A program made the position numbers and the translations under genes. DNA of 64,000 nucleotides from Fragaria x ananassa (taxonomy: Eukaryota > Streptophyta > Magnoliopsida > Rosales > Rosaceae), in NCBI GenBank assembly GCA_034370585.1, contig CP139753.1:1614501-1678500 (forward strand), read 5' to 3'. The stretch's first letter is position 1; the number at the start of each line of letters is the position of its first letter. The notes under the pieces are model-generated. The model saw nothing but the letters and a program-made list of their open reading frames with translations. It was not told where the DNA came from and ran no database searches. Shown here piece by piece: positions 60,301 to 64,000 of this stretch.

Positions 60301-60628
60301 AGGCAAGACGACCTCGCGAGGAGGCTGAAGCCCTGAAGCAAAGGCGAGATGACCTCGCGTGGAGGCTGAAGCCCTAAAGCAAAAGCAAGACGACCTCGCG
60401 AGGAGGCTGAAGCTCTGAAGCAAAGGCGAGATAACCTCGCATGGAGGCTAAAGCCCTAAAGCAAAGGCAAGACGACCTAGCGAGGAGGCTGAAGCCCTAA
60501 AGCAAAGGCGAGATGACCTCGCGTGGAGGCTGAAGCGCTAAAGCAAAGGCAAGATGACCTCGCGTGGAGGCTGAAGCCCTGAAGCAAAGGCGAGATGACC
60601 TCGAGCGGAGACTGAAGCCATAAAGCAA
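60301..60628. repeat. Array of eight 41-bp repeats, each with a potential hairpin
   Basis: Eight contiguous units start at 60301, 60342, 60383, 60424, 60465, 60506, 60547 and 60588, every one exactly 41 bp. The core is GGCGAGATGACCTCGCG, then TGGAGGCTGAAGCCCT and AAAGCAA. GCGAG-N5-CTCGC can form a 5-bp stem. The first six units alternate between a GCAAGACGACC form and a GCGAGATGACC form, hinting at an 82-bp higher-order unit. Because 41 is not a multiple of three, the array is not a coding repeat. Confidence 0.92.
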
Positions 60629-60816
60629 TAAGGCAAGATGACATTCATGTGCGTGTGTACTTTTTTTTTAATATTACAGTGTTAAGCTCAAAGTCTAATT
60701 TTCTTCCTATTCTCAAAAAAAAAAAATGATGTCAAATTTGATGTCTTCTCTTACTTGCTTAATTAGCTACTAAATTACATTAGCACCTAAGAAGGGTTGC
60801 TGATCTTCATATGCCT

Positions 60817-61145
60817 TCATAGATATTCTTTGTGTAATTCATGAGAGGATTGGCCTATTGAGCTCGTTTTCATGTTGTTCAAATTGACAAGGGTCTCTTC
60901 GTCGAATTTAGCCATCTCTTCCGTCGAAAGTTGTCTGAAGAATTCCTCAGCCTCTTCTATCTCGTACTTTTGAGCAACCTAGAAGCATATATGTGAAAGG
61001 TTATAATGTATGTCCTTTTCTGTTTTGGTCACATATTCAATATTAGTTTATGATTTCTAACTCAATGAGATGAACGTACTGAACTTACAGATGAAATAAC
61101 TTGAGATGCAATGATCAAAGTTGCAAAGCAGAGATACTGTTGCAT
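60817..61145 (-). CDS. Small two-exon minus-strand frame, unknown
   Basis: Two blocks joined by good GT-AG signals make 72 codons: 61145-61089 (MQQYLCFATLIIASQVISS) and 60978-60817 (VAQKYEIEEAEEFFRQLSTE, EMAKFDEETLVNLNNM, ending HKEYL). The first block is hydrophobic, the second acidic and probably helical. An AG acceptor just before the ATG means it may be the last two exons of a larger, partly lost gene. I do not recognise the family. Confidence 0.3.
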
Positions 61146-61513
61146 GTCTCTGGAACCAAATTATACCAAAATTTCTCAAGAAAACGAATAAGATCAGAGA
61201 AGTAAAGAAACTGCTACTGATTTAGTTTGCAGACTTCACTCTACTCGTTATAGAGTGTTTATGATGTGATTGACGCATGTTGATTAGCTTCTGTGCTTGA
61301 TTTTCAGGTGGCCAAGCTAGTTAGGCTTTTGGTTCTTAATCTAATGCCTTTGTTGCCATTGTGATTAATTTACGGGTTCCCGATTGGGAACTATTAGTGA
61401 TTAGATACTTTTGTGCTTATATTCGAATGTGATTTGCTTGTCAAGTTGGTTTGAATGGGAGAAAGAATTGAAGGATGGAGATAGCGGATATATAAGCTGA
61501 GTGTGAAGCAATG

Positions 61514-61757
61514 TGATAGAGTGTGCTTGTCTTTCTTTTTGATGACGTGGGAGCCCGAAGGCATAGACAAGAAACCTAAAACACAACTAATCTAGGCTTG
61601 GAAGAGCCGGAAGAATCAGCTTCCAAGAGAGGGATAACATCATTAGGAGGGGAGCTAACGATTATGCATTCAGGCTCATAACCATGACCAATGCTTGCTA
61701 GCAAGTCAGCCACTGAATTACTTTCTCTGTAAACATGATAGAGTGTGCTTGTCTTTC
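61514..61757 (-). mobile_element. 5'-truncated LINE insertion with 22-bp target duplication
   Basis: An exact 22-bp direct repeat occurs at 61514-61535 and 61736-61757 (starts TGATAGAGTGTGCTTG). Between them are 200 bp. On the minus strand these read HVYRESNSVADLLASIGHGY, then PECIIVSSPPNDVIPLLEAD, to a stop at 61576-61578, which is the typical C-terminal end of the RNase H domain of plant LINE polyproteins. They are followed by a short 3' tail ending in AAAAA. All the expected marks of a severely truncated target-primed insertion are present. Confidence 0.8.
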
Positions 61758-62006
61758 ACTTTGGAGTGTGTTGTGTTTGTTAGAAATGCATATTTCACAT
61801 AACATTGTGTGTGAACATGAGGTAGAGACACCTACGAAATCGAAATGTATACCTAGGATGTGCTTAATATTAGTCAAGCAGTTAGATTTCAGGTTTGTTT
61901 TCAGTGAGATGCAAGACATAACAAACCAGGTTTTCACAAATCTGAGATGAATATCCGAGTATTGATTACTTATTGATGCCAGATTATTTGATTGTGTACA
62001 ATGCAG

Positions 62007-62341
62007 GTTGAGCTGGATTTGGAGGCGAGAATTACTGAATTTAACAAACTCTACATGGATTTCCAACAGGAGAGTTCCATGCACTTTTGTCGCCTGCAAG
62101 GTATATGTCATGAGAAAATTCTATAATGATGTTTTTACACATATATAACTTAAATCTTCTTTGATCAATTATATCAGCAGCCGAAACACGCGTTTTTCTT
62201 CAAGAGGCACCAATCTCACTTGGCGCATCTGATTTATGGATTCTGAGATCAAAGAGCCTTGAAGGCGGAACCAGCAGTGAATGTCTCAGAGACGGAGCTA
62301 TTCTAGTCTTCAGGGGCGTCGTGGCACCCTCAGTTTTCTAG
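62007..62341 (+). CDS. Possible last two exons of an unknown plus-strand gene
   Basis: Block 1 (62007-62100) follows an ATGCAG acceptor and ends at a GTATATG donor; it reads VELDLEARITEFNKLYMDFQ, then QESSMHFCRLQ. Block 2 (62178-62341) follows TATCAG and reads AETRVFLQEAPISLGASDLW, then CLRDGAILVFRG, ending TAG. The two blocks join in phase (86 codons). No start exon is found and the family is not recognised. It may be a gene relic interrupted by the LINE insertion just upstream. Confidence 0.3.
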
Positions 62342-62344
62342 CTG

Positions 62345-63130
62345 CTTGCATTAACTCCCCGGAGGAGGGAACCCTGATGAGACTGCAAATGTAGAAGCGT
62401 AATTAGTACTTGATAAAATAGTAATTTTTGGGGATGACCATAGTGCAGTGGTAGCATGATAATGAGGCTGTAGAGCTTGGGGTTGTGAATTTGCTGTGAT
62501 AATGGCAAATAAGGGGAAAACTAAGATAATTGATCATGTTATCATAGATGGTGCTGGAGAACTATGGAACAGATCGAATGAGAGGTTAAAATGGCTGCAG
62601 TAAGAAACCAACAGGCAGATTAATTATGGAGATGCTGACATTGCTAGTTACATATATATAGACATATAGTGGTAAAATTTGAAGCTTGAAGAGTTGAAGG
62701 TGATAAAAAAAGGAGGGATTTTCAAAATTTAAAAGCGAAGTTGAACAAGTCTTGGTCAAAGTACGGGAAGCTCTGCATGGTCAGTATTTTCAGTCTGGTT
62801 TTCTTGACTCCTACAGTGTCCTTGCTAGCTTAGCTCAAATGCCAATTGACCAGTTCTACAGGGATAACACAATTAATTTTCACTGGATGCTAAAGTTTCT
62901 ACAGAGATAATTCCATTACTGTAAGTAAATGAATAACCACAAGGGCTAGAGATGGTAAATATCAGTAAGGATCAAGTAGTTTCGAGTTTTTTGATTCACA
63001 AATGGAATATTCAGTAGGGATCAAATTGTTTTAAATTCTTTGATTTACCAACAAATTAGTCCATGCAGCATGATCACAATGTACGAAAAGTCGCAAACAT
63101 GAGGAATATCAAACCAACAAAACTACATAA
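62345..63130. other. Gene-free region
   Basis: No supported gene. A loose repeat of a TTCAGTAxGGATCAA motif occurs at about 62960 and 63010. Confidence 0.4.
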
Positions 63131-63150
63131 TAAGGATGCATAGTTTATGC

Positions 63151-63200
63151 AGGGACGAAGCTAGGATTTTAAATTAGGCTGGGCTAAAAAAAAAATTTTG
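63151..63200. mobile_element. Possible DNA-transposon terminus
   Basis: GCAGGGACGAAGCTAGGATT resembles the CAGGGGCGGAGCCAGGA-type terminal inverted repeats of widespread plant hAT-like MITEs. The opposite end was not found in the rest of the window, which may be too short. Confidence 0.3.
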
Positions 63201-63559
63201 AACAAAATTATATATATTTGTATTACAAAAAAAAAATTAGAAAAAGGGCCGTTGCAAAATTGTTGTAAATATATAATAAATTCGTTACAATTAATTAATA
63301 GAACAAGTAGATTTTATTCCCATGAAAGAATGTTGATCATGAATGATTATCAACAGTTGGCTTAATCAATTAGGATTAGGTGCACCATGGTCTCTAGAAA
63401 GTGAGTTAATTAAGTCTAACTATATAAAATGAGTTAACGTTGCATAGAAAAAAGAAAAGAAATATATAGTGCCTGAGATGCTTTCAGAAAAAAGATCTAT
63501 AAGATTTATCGTTTTAATAAAATTTTAGTTTTAGTTTCTTTACTTTCTTATGCTACAGT

Positions 63560-64000
63560 AGGCCTCATCATGGGACGGGCTAGGGCCTGCCCTACCCTAA
63601 ATTTTAGAGCTTAGGGTAAGGTCAGGTAGGGCTTTGACTTGGTCAACAAAATTTAGAGTCGGGCTGGGGCTCAAATTTGCAAGTCTTTACCCGCTCTTAA
63701 AGCCCATTTCGCTAGGTTACCCAGCCCTTTGAATATGACTAAATAAGACCGAATGGGCCGAATATGAAGTTATTTTGTTTAACAAAATAAACTTATGAGT
63801 TTTAATTTTTTTTTCTCAAATATTATCTCAAGGGATATATGTGATACGAGACCCTATTTTTAGTCATATTTAACATACATATACATTATATTTCACTTAA
63901 GACATTTAGAATTATTAATCTAAGTAGTTATATTTATATATTTCATTAACTATCTCTACGAATTACTCAGGTGTTACTACTAGTAGCGGAAATATTAGTA
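63560..64000. other. Repeat-like sequence at the window end
   Basis: GC-rich motifs at 63565-63725 (GGGACGGGCTAGGGCCTG, GGTAGGGCTTTGACTTGG, CGGGCTGGGGCTC) look like part of a dispersed repeat, followed by plain AT-rich DNA. The class cannot be decided here. Confidence 0.3.

Noticed and set aside
60301..60628. CRISPR-like array
   Set aside because: Units are directly contiguous with no unique spacers, in a plant nuclear context; it is a tandem minisatellite.
61698..62111. Minus-strand 137-codon frame
   Set aside because: Crosses the LINE target duplication and opposes better splice-supported plus-strand exons; no domain.

Overview
This is a piece of a plant nuclear chromosome from a eudicot. 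The evidence is GT-AG split genes, AT-rich intergenic DNA, plant-only families (zeta-carotene desaturase, NDL, CCX, DUF868, DUF2358, a Verticillium-wilt-type receptor-like protein), microsatellites and several degraded transposable elements. The gene style looks like Rosaceae (strawberry/rose group); that is an inference from general resemblance only. Exon coordinates were worked out by hand from splice signals and reading-frame continuity and are given in each entry.

Layout. 1.2-4.7 kb (-): a Ve1-like receptor-like protein gene, disabled by an in-frame stop and carrying an internal tandem duplication that could be spliced out as an intron. 5.8-12.7 kb: a graveyard with a split plant-protein pseudogene holding a Mutator-like foldback MITE, a 0.7-0.8 kb direct duplication with a template-switch scar, a frameshifted proline-rich frame and an aldo/keto reductase remnant. 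13-23.1 kb: an F-box gene (-), a cation/calcium exchanger CCX (+) and an 11-exon NDL gene (-). Between F-box and CCX lies a scrambled copy of the NDL 3' end joined to a scrambled F-box 5' end. 23.9-24.9 kb: a probable LINE-type insertion. 27.2-28.1 kb (-): a DUF868 gene. 28-35 kb: mostly empty, with an RNase H retroelement relic. 35.0-39.0 kb (+): a complete 14-exon zeta-carotene desaturase gene. 39.7-43.4 kb (-): a DRT102 gene cut in two by a young 2.77-kb non-autonomous LTR element. 44.3-46.2 kb (+): an 8-exon DUF2358 gene. 47.4-48.4 kb (-): a second DUF868 gene. 50.0 kb: a tRNA-Lys(UUU) gene. 50.1-55.2 kb: mostly empty. 55.2-58.1 kb (+): a 7-exon WNK kinase. 59.6-60.65 kb: an unusual hairpin-containing tandem array behind a TATA box. 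60.8-64 kb: unassigned exon-like pieces and transposon debris.

The intact genes act independently: carotenoid synthesis (ZDS), ion transport (CCX), kinase signalling (WNK), G-protein/auxin-linked signalling (NDL) and ubiquitination (F-box). There is no operon-like organisation. The main interest lies in genome remodelling: an LTR insertion with templated filler DNA, its primer-binding site matching a tRNA species also encoded in the window, a possible duplication-born intron, a template-switch scar and a patterned 41-bp array.
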